This document shows, in pieces, positions 33,303-41,684 of a stretch of 56,479 nt of DNA; within the stretch, counting starts at the first letter, position 1, and every line of letters begins with the position of its first letter. This DNA is from an uncultured Collinsella sp. (GTDB lineage Bacteria; Actinomycetota; Coriobacteriia; Coriobacteriales; Coriobacteriaceae): assembly GCA_900541125.1 (NCBI GenBank), contig UQIK01000017.1, positions 1 to 56,479 of the forward strand. Reading direction: 5' to 3'. Made by a program: the position numbers and the translations under genes. Under the pieces are notes generated by a model, which saw only the letters and a program-made list of their open reading frames with translations, was not told where the DNA came from and did no database searches.

Positions 33303-35789
33303 ATGACCGAACACCACGCCATCAGCCGTCGAGCATTCACGTTGGGCCTAGGACTCGCAGCATTGTCGCCTTTTGTAAGCCTGCCCGAAACCGCGGGATT
33401 GGGCCTTCCCGTGCGCGCGGCATTTGCAGACGACGCTGCCACCGCGTCGGACAGCCTCCACAATTTCGTCATTCGCCTTCGCCCCGCGGGCTATTTTCGC
33501 ACCGCGAGCGTCAACCAAGACGGCAACGTTCGCGGCAACGTCTGTCACCTGTTTAACGACGGCACGTCCAGCAAGCTCATCCTTGAGAACGTAACGACCA
33601 AGAATGACGATACAAACTGGTATGCTATCCGCACCTTGCTCAATTTCGAAGAGCATAAAAAGACGGGCTACAGCATTTGGTCGGTCGACGACGACTCTGA
33701 CAAAGATGGAAAGGTCATCCACGTATGGGGCGGCGAGTATGACAACAAGCCCAGCCGCGCTTTTGCGTTCGAGCGTCAATCAAACGGAACCTATATCATC
33801 CGAGACCGCACGGTCGAGAAAGAAACCGAGAAAAAAGACATTAAGTACCTGGCAATAGAATCGAACGGCGAAGACCAGGACAACAATAAGATCTGCCATA
33901 AGAGTAAGAGCATTCCGTGGGAGCTCGAACTTATCGGTTACGACATGAAAAAGAACGATGCCACGGTTAGCAGCCTCGACTGGATCACGTACAGCAGCTA
34001 CGTCGACGGACCATGTTGGATGAAATACGTCGACGACAACAAGTTCCTCGACGAGCTGAGCATCCCGGGTACGCACGATTCGGGCACCTGCAGCGTGGAC
34101 AACGACACTGAGCCCCAATCCTCGCAAGTAAAATGCCAGCAGGATTACATTCCCACGCAGTTGCTCGAAGGCATTCGCTATTTTGATATCCGGATCGGAA
34201 AGGGCGATGACCCCGGCATCGACCACGGGATTTTCTACCTACTCAAAAAAGACGGGAACTATCTGCATCTCTCCGATGTCATAGGCTACTTCAAAACGTT
34301 TTTGAACGAAAACCCGTCAGAAGCGCTCATCATGCTCGCATCGCGCGGCAACGATGAGGCTACCGACGAAAGCATAACGACGGCCTTCGCCAAGGTTATG
34401 GCCGATAACCCCAACCTGTTCTACACGTCGAGCCACGTCCCCACGCTGGGCGAGGTGCGCGGAAAGATCGTCCTGCTGCGTCGATTTGGGCTCGCCGGCA
34501 ACAGCGTAAGCGGCCACACGTGGGGCCTCGACCTCACCCAATGGGATGACAAGATCAAGGCGCATTCCGGGCAGTCGATGTGTCTCGTCCAAGACGCGCG
34601 GGGATTTGAAGCCATAGGGGAAACGGGCAATGAAGAGCCCTATTGCACCAAGGTATATGCCCAGGACAAGTACAAACTCACGGGAACCGACAAGCTCAGC
34701 TGGGTCGATAATGCGCTGAAGGAAACGACCGGGCGCACGTGCAACAAGGTGGACGTCGTGGACGATGCCGGGGCCGAGGTGCAAGTCCAGGAGCGTTGCT
34801 GGTCTATCAACTACACCAGCTGCACGGGCTTGTCGCACGGAGGCAATCCTTTTACCTCGGCACGAGTAGTCAACGAGCATCTGTACAAGAGCCCGTACAT
34901 CAATCCCAGCGGCACCGAGGATACAAAGTCAGATTACCTCAAGCACATTGGCATCATCGCATCCGACTTTGTTGATGCGGCGCTGGCCCGGAGCATCTAC
35001 CAGCGCAATTACAATTACGATACGAAGCACACGCAGTCGGCTTCGTGCTGCCTCCCGACCCGCATGCGCATGACGTACGGCGACTCGCTGAGCGATGCCT
35101 CGCTCCAGGATGGCAAGACCGTTGGCGAGGGCCATTTCCGCCTTGTCGACAGCAGCAACGTACTCAACGTGGCGGCTTCGGGCCATGCGTTTACCATCGA
35201 ATACGTGGATGTCGACGCCTTGGGCAACGAGACCGTTACGGGGCTGCAGGGATCCGTGCCCATCGATATCGATCCGCGCGCACTGACACCCCACTTTGAG
35301 GGGCTCGAAGGCCTTAAGGCCGGCGAGGATGTGCGCACAAAGGTCGCGGCGCTGCTCGAGGGCAAACTCGAAAACGATGCCTGCACGGCTCAGCTCGAGT
35401 TTGTGCACGACGCGGACGGCGCTCCGGGCACGGCAATGGTCGAGGGCGAGGCATTTACCGCGGGAACGTACTGGGTGCGCGCGAACGGTCTTTTGGGCGA
35501 CGCGGCGCAAAACTACAAGCTTGCTAATGACGGAGCCGCGAGCTTTACCGTAGCGGCCTCGAGCAGTGTAGGCGGCACCGGCACCGACGGTGGCACGGGT
35601 TCCAACGCAGGCAGCGCTGATAAGAACGGTAAGGGCAACAAGGGCAAGAACTCGGGCGGAAAACTCGCCGACACGGGCGACGGCTCCGGCATTGCCGCCG
35701 GGCTCGCTGCCGCCGCCGTAGCGACAACGGTCGCCGGCGCGGCAATGCTTGCCAACGACCGCGAAAACGCTGGGGACGGTAGCGAATAG
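33303..35789 (+). CDS. Tat-exported, wall-anchored PI-PLC-like protein
   Basis: The 828-residue protein carries a twin-arginine signal (SRRAFTLGLGLAAL, 8-21). After an N-terminal beta-rich region (about 55-215) comes a phosphatidylinositol-specific phospholipase C X-like domain (about 235-540). LSIPGTHDSGTC has the first catalytic His near 257, GIRYFDIRIGKG follows, and the second catalytic-type His is in DHGIF near 306. A C-terminal domain (about 590-750) precedes a Gly/Asn/Lys-rich stretch. The terminus is KLADTGD, a hydrophobic helix and charged residues: an LAxTG-type sortase signal. GGAGG lies before ATG 33303, and a terminator follows. Substrates could be phosphatidylinositol or glycosylated inositol lipids; activity is inferred. 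No sortase gene is in the window. Confidence 0.85.
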   Translation: MTEHHAISRRAFTLGLGLAALSPFVSLPETAGLGLPVRAAFADDAATASDSLHNFVIRLRPAGYFRTASVNQDGNVRGNVCHLFNDGTSSKLILENVTTKNDDTNWYAIRTLLNFEEHKKTGYSIWSVDDDSDKDGKVIHVWGGEYDNKPSRAFAFERQSNGTYIIRDRTVEKETEKKDIKYLAIESNGEDQDNNKICHKSKSIPWELELIGYDMKKNDATVSSLDWITYSSYVDGPCWMKYVDDNKFLDELSIPGTHDSGTCSVDNDTEPQSSQVKCQQDYIPTQLLEGIRYFDIRIGKGDDPGIDHGIFYLLKKDGNYLHLSDVIGYFKTFLNENPSEALIMLASRGNDEATDESITTAFAKVMADNPNLFYTSSHVPTLGEVRGKIVLLRRFGLAGNSVSGHTWGLDLTQWDDKIKAHSGQSMCLVQDARGFEAIGETGNEEPYCTKVYAQDKYKLTGTDKLSWVDNALKETTGRTCNKVDVVDDAGAEVQVQERCWSINYTSCTGLSHGGNPFTSARVVNEHLYKSPYINPSGTEDTKSDYLKHIGIIASDFVDAALARSIYQRNYNYDTKHTQSASCCLPTRMRMTYGDSLSDASLQDGKTVGEGHFRLVDSSNVLNVAASGHAFTIEYVDVDALGNETVTGLQGSVPIDIDPRALTPHFEGLEGLKAGEDVRTKVAALLEGKLENDACTAQLEFVHDADGAPGTAMVEGEAFTAGTYWVRANGLLGDAAQNYKLANDGAASFTVAASSSVGGTGTDGGTGSNAGSADKNGKGNKGKNSGGKLADTGDGSGIAAGLAAAAVATTVAGAAMLANDRENAGDGSE

Positions 35790-35821
35790 GCAAGCCGGCC
35801 TTTTAGACACATCGACTCAAT

Positions 35822-35858
35822 GGGGGGCGCAGGACACCGTTCTGTGCCCCCGATTTTT
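35822..35858 (+). terminator. Terminator of the PI-PLC-like gene
   Basis: GGGGGCGCAG (35823-35832) and CTGTGCCCCC (35842-35851), one wobble pair, followed by GATTTTT. Confidence 0.8.
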
Positions 35859-35883
35859 ACCTTGGCCCAAACGCCGCCATAGG

Positions 35884-36153
35884 CTACATCACCATGTTCA
35901 GCGCGTTAACAAACTCCTGGGCCTTCGCACGGCTGCTCAGGCTAAAAACACAAGCAGTCAACAGCCTGTTACGCAGAAAAACATCGCGGCCCTTGATCCT
36001 GTTGACCCCCGTAATGTCCTTAAGATAGACAATCTCGGTGTGCTTGCCACCAAAAGTGCCCTTCTTGAGCACCTCAATACGGTTGGGGTAGATCTTGACG
36101 TCTTTATACCTACCCGAACCTTTGTCCTGGAATAGCAGCGTGTTATTGTCCAT
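35884..36153 (-). CDS. Small PH/GRAM-like domain protein
   Basis: An 89-residue protein with alternating beta strands and one C-terminal helix (SRAKAQEFVNALNMVM), as in bacterial PH or GRAM domains: DVKIYPNRIEVLKKGTFGG, EIVYLKDITGVN. No membrane segment, probably cytosolic. GGGAG lies 9 nt before ATG 36153; a GTG at 36198 would add 15 residues without a ribosome binding site. Function unknown; the assignment rests on strand pattern only. Confidence 0.65.
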   Translation of the reverse strand: MDNNTLLFQDKGSGRYKDVKIYPNRIEVLKKGTFGGKHTEIVYLKDITGVNRIKGRDVFLRNRLLTACVFSLSSRAKAQEFVNALNMVM

Positions 36154-36320
36154 ACGCGTCACTCCCGTGGGATTCGCTAAAACTGCCTCTATGGTCACAT
36201 TTTAGTCACCGCAAGGCCCCATGCGAAGATGTCAGACAGCACAGCAATTCGTGTCCGCGCGAGGCTTTAAACTAAATGCGATAAAGACGCATTCCACAAA
36301 AGGAAAGTGGGGCGACAGTG

Positions 36321-37370
36321 ATGGGCGAACTGGTAAACCGTGGAGAATCGGCAATCGTGCCCGAAGGTTTTTACAAGCAGGTCTCCTCGATTCTCAACGC
36401 CGCTCGCGACAAGGCCTATACCGCCGTTAACTTTGCGATGGTTGAGGCATATTGGGAGATCGGCAAGAGTATTGTTGATGAACAGGGCGGAGAGGGGCGC
36501 GCCAAGTATGGAGAGGCGCTGCTCAAGGCCCTCGCAATCAGACTTACCAAGGATTTTGGTAAAAGTTTTGAAGCAAGAGAGCTGCGCAAAATGCGTCAGT
36601 TCTATCTTGCATTTCCAATTCGGGACTCACTGCGTCCCGAATTGAGCTGGACACATTACCGCAGGTTAATACGCATTCCTGACCCCGAAGCTCGCACCTG
36701 GTACATGAACGAATGCGCCGATTCTCGCTGGAGCACGCGTCAGCTCGAACGCCAGATCAACACCATGTTCCGCGAGCGCCTACTTGCCAGCAAGGACAAA
36801 GAGGCCGTCACCCAGGAAATCCAAGAGAGCGCCCCGGCTCGTCGCCCCGAGGATATCATCCGCGACCCATATGTACTGGAGTTTTTAGGTTTCTCGGACG
36901 ATGCTACGTTTCGCGAGAGCGATCTAGAGCAGGCGCTCATCACGCATCTTCAGAAGTTCCTGCTGGAGCTTGGCCGTGGCTTCGCTTTCGAGGCGCGCCA
37001 AAAGCGCATCACCTTTGATGGACGCCATTTCTATATTGACCTTGTTTTTTACAACTATCTGATGCGCTGCTTCGTGCTCATCGACCTTAAGACCGATGAC
37101 CTTACGCATCAGGACCTGGGCCAGATGCAAATGTATGTGAACTACTACACGCGTGAGCTCATGAACGAAGGCGACAATCCGCCCATAGGCATCGTGCTCT
37201 GCGCGGACAAAAGCGATTCGATCGTCGAGTACACGCTGCCCGAAGACAACGACCAAGTGTTTACCGCCAAATACCTGCCGTATCTTCCAAGCAAGGAAGA
37301 GCTGGCGCGCGAGCTGAGTGCCGAGTACCGCGCCATCAACGAAGCGACTAATGGCGAAACGCAAGGGTAG
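36321..37370 (+). CDS. YhcG/DUF1016 family PDDEXK nuclease
   Basis: The 349-residue protein has the DUF1016 N-terminal helical domain (about 15-165; MVEAYWEIGKSIVDEQ, LSWTHYRRLIRI) and a C-terminal PD-(D/E)XK nuclease domain (about 175-330). Candidate catalytic residues: Asp in YIDLVFYN (near 240) and Asp/Lys in VLIDLKTDDL (near 254-258). QMQMYVNYY is the downstream helix typical of the fold. YhcG proteins occur near restriction and toxin genes, but none are adjacent here, so it is an orphan. ATG 36321 has GGGG 8 nt upstream; a GTG directly before it could also be used. Confidence 0.9.
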   Translation: MGELVNRGESAIVPEGFYKQVSSILNAARDKAYTAVNFAMVEAYWEIGKSIVDEQGGEGRAKYGEALLKALAIRLTKDFGKSFEARELRKMRQFYLAFPIRDSLRPELSWTHYRRLIRIPDPEARTWYMNECADSRWSTRQLERQINTMFRERLLASKDKEAVTQEIQESAPARRPEDIIRDPYVLEFLGFSDDATFRESDLEQALITHLQKFLLELGRGFAFEARQKRITFDGRHFYIDLVFYNYLMRCFVLIDLKTDDLTHQDLGQMQMYVNYYTRELMNEGDNPPIGIVLCADKSDSIVEYTLPEDNDQVFTAKYLPYLPSKEELARELSAEYRAINEATNGETQG

Positions 37371-37550
37371 CAGCACGTTGCGACCGAAACCACCGCAGCC
37401 GTCGCAGGCGCACCCGCGGTTGAGGCGCACGCTACGAAACAATACCGGTCATGGACGCCGGCAACGACATTCTAGCCGTGGCTGGCGAGCGTGACCTGAC
37501 AGGCAAAAACGCGACCTTCGTCTGATGTGGGCCCATTGGCTGCCACAGAA

Positions 37551-37574
37551 AAGGGCCGGTTGCAGCCGGCCCTT
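37551..37574 (-). terminator. Hairpin, probable leftward terminator
   Basis: AAGGGCCGG (37551-37559) and CCGGCCCTT (37566-37574), loop TTGCAG. Leftward it is followed by TTTTCTG (counting the terminal A/T pairs), so it fits an end for transcripts crossing 37575-37765. Confidence 0.6.
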
Positions 37575-37765
37575 AAGACACTTGCGTCTGCGTTGCCCGC
37601 GCTTCCGAAGTGTGACTAACTGAGGAGCGGGTTCCGCGGCACAACCTGATTTTGCCCAGCGAGGCGGCTCTTTTGCAGCCGCTCCACCGTTTATTTACAT
37701 CTACCCCCTGCCAAACTACCGGACGGCAGCCCGCATGCCTGCGAGCCGTCCCATGCTGCGCTTCC
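37575..37765 (-). other. Intergenic region with several hairpins, possible ncRNA or long 3' UTR
   Basis: No ORF is credible here. Leftward RNA would contain GGACGGC (37737-37731) pairing with GCCGTCC and GCGGCT/AGCCGC (near 37663-37680), and it ends at the T-followed hairpin at 37551. It could be the 3' untranslated part of the zinc-ribbon gene or an independent RNA; it was not recognised as 6S, RNase P, SRP or tmRNA. Positions 37371-37550 show nothing identifiable. Confidence 0.3.
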
Positions 37766-39103
37766 CTACTTCCCAAAGATCGCAGCGAACAAGCCCTTGC
37801 GTTTGGGCTTCTCCTCTCGGTAGGAACCCTCGGCAACCGCTGCAACCTGGCGCGGTTGCTCGCCGTCTCCACGGCGCACAATCTGGTAGAGGAACGGCGA
37901 TTTAACGTATTTGACCTCGACGGGCATGGCGTGCACGGTGCTTTCACCGGACAGATGCAGGCTCGGGCTAAGCGGCGCCACGATATGCGTTTCGCGCTTG
38001 TCGCTAAACACCACCGCGGCCGCGCGGCCCGTCTGGCCGTTTACGGCAATGCGCACCTGCTCGCCATCGCGGCTATCCGTTGCCGGACGATCGACAAAGT
38101 AGACCGGCACCATCACCAGGCCGTCCTTATGCTTGCGGGCCTTGCATGCCCACGTGCGGATGCTCTTTTTATTGAGCCCCAGTACAGCCTCGGCATCGTT
38201 GCCCGCAACGTCGAGCGCCAACTTATCAATGACCACCTGGTCCTTGGTAGACGCATCGACAGAGACGACGCGGAAGTCGCCTTCCTGCATGGCGGGATCG
38301 AACGGGCCGACCTTGGCAAAGTCCCATGGCTCCAAAATGCCCATGAGGCGAACGTCCAGGTAGTTTGCCCTGGGATATGCCCAGTCGAGCACCTCGTAGT
38401 ACACCAGGGTCTCCTTGCTCAGGCCCTTGCCCGGGAAGCTCGCCATCATGCGCAGGTCCGCCAGCGCCATGGGGAAGTAGAAGAGCATCATGTCGTTTTG
38501 GATCGCGTCTTCCACGTCGTGCCCGGCAAAGGCGTCGGGGTACTGGCGCACCAGCTGCAGTGCGTTGGCACGTGCCTGCTGCGGCGAGATTTCGCAGGGA
38601 ATGCCCTGCTCCGGCACATACTCTGCACCCACGCCCATGGTCAGACGCTTGCTGAAGGTACCGGGCTTGAGCAGGTCGGCAATGCCGATCTTGTTGCCGC
38701 AGGACGGGCACTCAAACACGCGCTGGGTCGACTCGCCCTCAAAGGACGCTCCGCAGAAGGGGCAAGGAATGCTCACATGCGTAGCCTCTTGGAACTCTTG
38801 CGCCGTGCCGCGGTCCTCCCACAGTAGATGCTCCAGAACCGACTGATTGCGCCAGTACGAATTAAAGAAATACCAGTCCGGGTCCTCCGGGCGCTCGAGC
38901 TGCGACACATGGGTGAGCTTGAGCAGGCCATCGACAACCGTCAACGGCGTATGGCGAATGCCCAAAGCGCTCTTGGGCTCTCCGGCGTCCGCCTGCCACG
39001 GAACGACCGTGCCGCAATAGGCGCACTCAAAGCTGCGCTTAGCCTGGTGCGAGTACATAGGGCCGCCGCAGTTTTGACATTTAATGGCAAACATCTCGTC
39101 CAT
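37766..39103 (-). CDS. Double zinc-ribbon protein of unknown function
   Basis: The 445-residue protein has two CxxC...CxxC ribbons near the N-terminus: CQNCGG with CAYCG (residues 9-31) and CPFCG with CPSCG (about 114-140). A large domain follows (about 170-400) with no recognised motif, and the protein ends in a basic, hydrophobic peptide KPKRKGLFAAIFGK that could bind membrane or partner. AGGAGG lies 8 nt before ATG 39103; the longer frame from 39154 is unsupported. Ribbons of this type often pair with TFIIB-like or primosome proteins, but no relation can be claimed. The gene is monocistronic and divergent from the CDF transporter. Confidence 0.75.
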   Translation of the reverse strand: MDEMFAIKCQNCGGPMYSHQAKRSFECAYCGTVVPWQADAGEPKSALGIRHTPLTVVDGLLKLTHVSQLERPEDPDWYFFNSYWRNQSVLEHLLWEDRGTAQEFQEATHVSIPCPFCGASFEGESTQRVFECPSCGNKIGIADLLKPGTFSKRLTMGVGAEYVPEQGIPCEISPQQARANALQLVRQYPDAFAGHDVEDAIQNDMMLFYFPMALADLRMMASFPGKGLSKETLVYYEVLDWAYPRANYLDVRLMGILEPWDFAKVGPFDPAMQEGDFRVVSVDASTKDQVVIDKLALDVAGNDAEAVLGLNKKSIRTWACKARKHKDGLVMVPVYFVDRPATDSRDGEQVRIAVNGQTGRAAAVVFSDKRETHIVAPLSPSLHLSGESTVHAMPVEVKYVKSPFLYQIVRRGDGEQPRQVAAVAEGSYREEKPKRKGLFAAIFGK

Positions 39104-39321
39104 GGAAACGTCCTCCTTTGCACAGGGGCTGTCGGCATTAAGTATGTCGATCAAACAGGCACATGCCCATACCCATGTGGCCCAAAATGGACCACCCAGG
39201 CAGACGAGAAGGCTCGCTCGTTAGCACCGGCAGACTATTGCTGCATTTTCTGAGCATCGGTGCACGGCGCCCCCGCGCGAGCTACACTATCCCCTTAAAC
39301 ATGATTGTAAGGACGACCGCT

Positions 39322-40503
39322 ATGCTATTTGTAAATCGGCTGGTACATACGCTTGTTCCCGGCAGCGAGGACGAGCCGGTCGATGCATCTTGCCGCACCA
39401 ACGCGGGTTTTACCGCAAGCCTCATCTGCATTGGACTCAACATCACCCTGTGCCTGGCCAAGGGCATCGCGGGCCTGCTCGCCGGTTCCGTCTCCCTCAT
39501 CGCCGACGCTTTCAACAACCTCTCCGATGCCTCGAGCAACATCGTGAGCCTGCTCGGGTTCCGCCTTGCCAGCCGCCCGGCAGACGAGGGCCACCCTTAC
39601 GGCCACGGCCGCTACGAGTACCTGGCTGGTCTGTTTGTCGCCGTCCTGGTTTGTGCCGTCGGCATCAACCTAATCCTCGAGTCTATCACCAAGATCATCA
39701 AGCCCTCGCCCACTGCATATTCGGTGCTCTCCTTAGCCGCCCTCGTCTTGTCCATGCTCGTTAAGCTCTGGATGGCAGCGTTCAACCGCACGCTGGGCGA
39801 TCGCATCGACTCCGAAACGCTCATCGCCACGGCGCAGGACTCCAAAAACGACGTCATCACCTCGGGCTCGGTCTTGGTGGCGGCGCTTATTTCGCAGACG
39901 ACCGGCTTTGATCTCGACGGCTGGGCAGGCCTGGGTGTGGGCATCTTCATCTGCATCAGCGGTCTGGGCCTGGTGCGCGACGCCATCAGCCCGTTGCTGG
40001 GGCAAGCGCCCGACCCCAAGCTCGTCCAGGCAATCCGCGACAAGATCATGTCCTATCCGCAGGTCTTGGGCACACACGACCTCATGGTGCACGACTACGG
40101 CCCCGGTCGTCAGTTTGCCAGCGCCCACGTGGAGATGCCCGGCGAGGGCGACGCGTTTGAGCACCACGAGATTCTGGACACCATCGAGCACGACATCAAG
40201 CGCCAGATGGGCATTGGTATCACGCTGCACTGCGACCCCATCGCGACAACCGGCGATGACTTGCGCGGCTGGGTCAAGCGCGGCGTCATGCAGATCGATC
40301 CCGCGCTCTCCATCCACGACCTGCACGAGCACGACGGGTTCGTTTCGTTTGACCTGGTGCGTCCCGACGGCTTTGACATATCCGACGAGGAGCTGCTGGA
40401 GCTCGTCACGCGCATCGTGCACGAGCGCCGACCCGATGCCTCATGCGTCGTTACGTTTGACTCGGGCTTTAGCTCGCCCGACCGTCCGGCCGAGCAGCTG
40501 TAG
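39322..40503 (+). CDS. Cation diffusion facilitator (CDF) efflux transporter
   Basis: A 393-residue metal/proton antiporter of the CDF family exporting divalent cations such as Zn, Fe, Mn or Co. Six transmembrane segments are visible; the transport-site motifs are SLIADAFNNLSDASSN (helix 2) and HPYGHGRYEYLAGL; AQDSKNDVITS forms the helix 5 site. The C-terminal cytoplasmic domain (about 230-393) is longer than usual, with an extra metal-binding-like stretch (IHDLHEHDGF). AAGGA is 8 nt before ATG 39322; ATG 39301 is also in frame but lacks a site. The metal is not predictable from the sequence. Confidence 0.9.
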   Translation: MLFVNRLVHTLVPGSEDEPVDASCRTNAGFTASLICIGLNITLCLAKGIAGLLAGSVSLIADAFNNLSDASSNIVSLLGFRLASRPADEGHPYGHGRYEYLAGLFVAVLVCAVGINLILESITKIIKPSPTAYSVLSLAALVLSMLVKLWMAAFNRTLGDRIDSETLIATAQDSKNDVITSGSVLVAALISQTTGFDLDGWAGLGVGIFICISGLGLVRDAISPLLGQAPDPKLVQAIRDKIMSYPQVLGTHDLMVHDYGPGRQFASAHVEMPGEGDAFEHHEILDTIEHDIKRQMGIGITLHCDPIATTGDDLRGWVKRGVMQIDPALSIHDLHEHDGFVSFDLVRPDGFDISDEELLELVTRIVHERRPDASCVVTFDSGFSSPDRPAEQL

Positions 40504-40515
40504 CCTGCTTAACAG

Positions 40516-41505
40516 CTAGTTTCCCTGCGCGCCCGAGATGCCGTTTTGCAGGGCGTTCCAGGCATCCGTCGCCAAGCCGCCCAAGTTCTGCGCGGTATCG
40601 CCCAGGTTTTGTGCCGTGTCGCCCAGCTCTTGCGCCTTGTCTCCCAACTCCTGTGCCTTGTTGCTCAAGTCCTCCAGCGTATTGGAGCTCGAGCTGTCGG
40701 TACCGCTTTGTCCGTCGGACGAGTTGCCTGAGCTGTTCTTGTGCGTGAGCTGAATTTCGAGGTTGCCGCTGTCGTTATAGTAGGCAGAAGTAACGACCCA
40801 GTTGGCATCGACGACGGGCGTTGAGCCATCATCAGTCAGGACCACGGCATTCGAAAGATCGGCGCCGCGCGACTTGAGAAGCTTCTTGGCGTTGGACCAA
40901 TACTGCCCCGGGATATCGCTCAGATCGACGGTGCTAGACGAAGCGAACTCGGTTTGCTCGGCAGTGGCATCGGCCGTTGAACTCCCTCGCTTGTTGAGCA
41001 TGCCCGACACGATGGCAAACACAACCGACAGCGCAAAGAAAATCGCCAGTACGATGAGGATCTTCTTGATCACGCTCGACGAACGCGACGGCTTCTTCTC
41101 CTCGTCCTCGCCATATTGCGGAATCGACTTGGGGTACTCGCGATACGGCTCGCGCGACTCGTAGCGAGGCTGCGCCGTGCGAGGCATATACGTCGTCTGC
41201 TGAGGCTGCGGAATGGGATTCTGCGGCAGGTTGTCATAGGGATTCGGCGTCGAGGCAGCATAAGAATCCTGCGGCGTGTAATCAAACGGATCCGGAGCTG
41301 CGTTGCCATAGGGGCCTTGCGAGGATGCAGCGTAAGAATCCTGCGCTGTGTCGCCATAGCCCATAACCCGGGTGGGCTCGGCAGAAGGCTGCGTCGCGGC
41401 GGGGTCGGCATAACCGGGGTTGGGAACAACGCGGGTCGCATCGGCGCTATCGCCAGCCTGCGCGGAACCGTAGCCGCCCATCACGGTTGTCTTGTCCTGA
41501 TCCAT
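40516..41505 (-). CDS. Single-pass membrane protein with Pro/Tyr repeats and heptads
   Basis: A 329-residue protein. The cytoplasmic N-terminus (1-140) is Pro/Gln/Tyr/Ser-rich with repeated DSYAAS and PYGN/PYDN units. A transmembrane helix lies at about 148-168 (ILIVLAIFFALSVVFAIV). The outside part has a small folded region (about 195-245; DIPGQYWSNAKKLLKSRGA, WVVTSAYYNDSGNLEIQL), then a Ser-rich linker and five 7-residue repeats LSNKAQE, LGDKAQE, LGDTAQN, LGDTAQN, LGGLATD. The Gln/Tyr-rich N-terminus resembles those of DUF4190-type actinobacterial proteins. AAAGGAA precedes ATG 41505. Function unknown. Confidence 0.75.
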   Translation of the reverse strand: MDQDKTTVMGGYGSAQAGDSADATRVVPNPGYADPAATQPSAEPTRVMGYGDTAQDSYAASSQGPYGNAAPDPFDYTPQDSYAASTPNPYDNLPQNPIPQPQQTTYMPRTAQPRYESREPYREYPKSIPQYGEDEEKKPSRSSSVIKKILIVLAIFFALSVVFAIVSGMLNKRGSSTADATAEQTEFASSSTVDLSDIPGQYWSNAKKLLKSRGADLSNAVVLTDDGSTPVVDANWVVTSAYYNDSGNLEIQLTHKNSSGNSSDGQSGTDSSSSNTLEDLSNKAQELGDKAQELGDTAQNLGDTAQNLGGLATDAWNALQNGISGAQGN

Positions 41506-41623
41506 GCAACGATTCCTTTCCGTCGCGCGTGAGCCTCAAGTTATCCATGCATTCTACCCGCGCAAAAGCCTATGATGGGCAGAGTCCGTCGGTATCTACA
41601 AGACATGCGCGGGCCTAAGGATC

Positions 41624-41659
41624 AAAAAGCCCCGCCGGGCCTTGTGGGCACGGCGGGGC
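41624..41659 (-). terminator. Terminator of formate-THF ligase gene
   Basis: GCCCCGCCG (41629-41637) and CGGCGGGGC (41651-41659), read leftward followed by TTTTT (41624-41628). Confidence 0.9.
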
Positions 41660-41684
41660 GGACTAGCAGCTATGGACAGCAGGC

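Noticed and set aside
39161..39195. A third copy of the 19-bp lipoprotein upstream site near ACCCATGTGGCCCA
   Set aside because: Only a partial match on one side; too weak to count as the same site.
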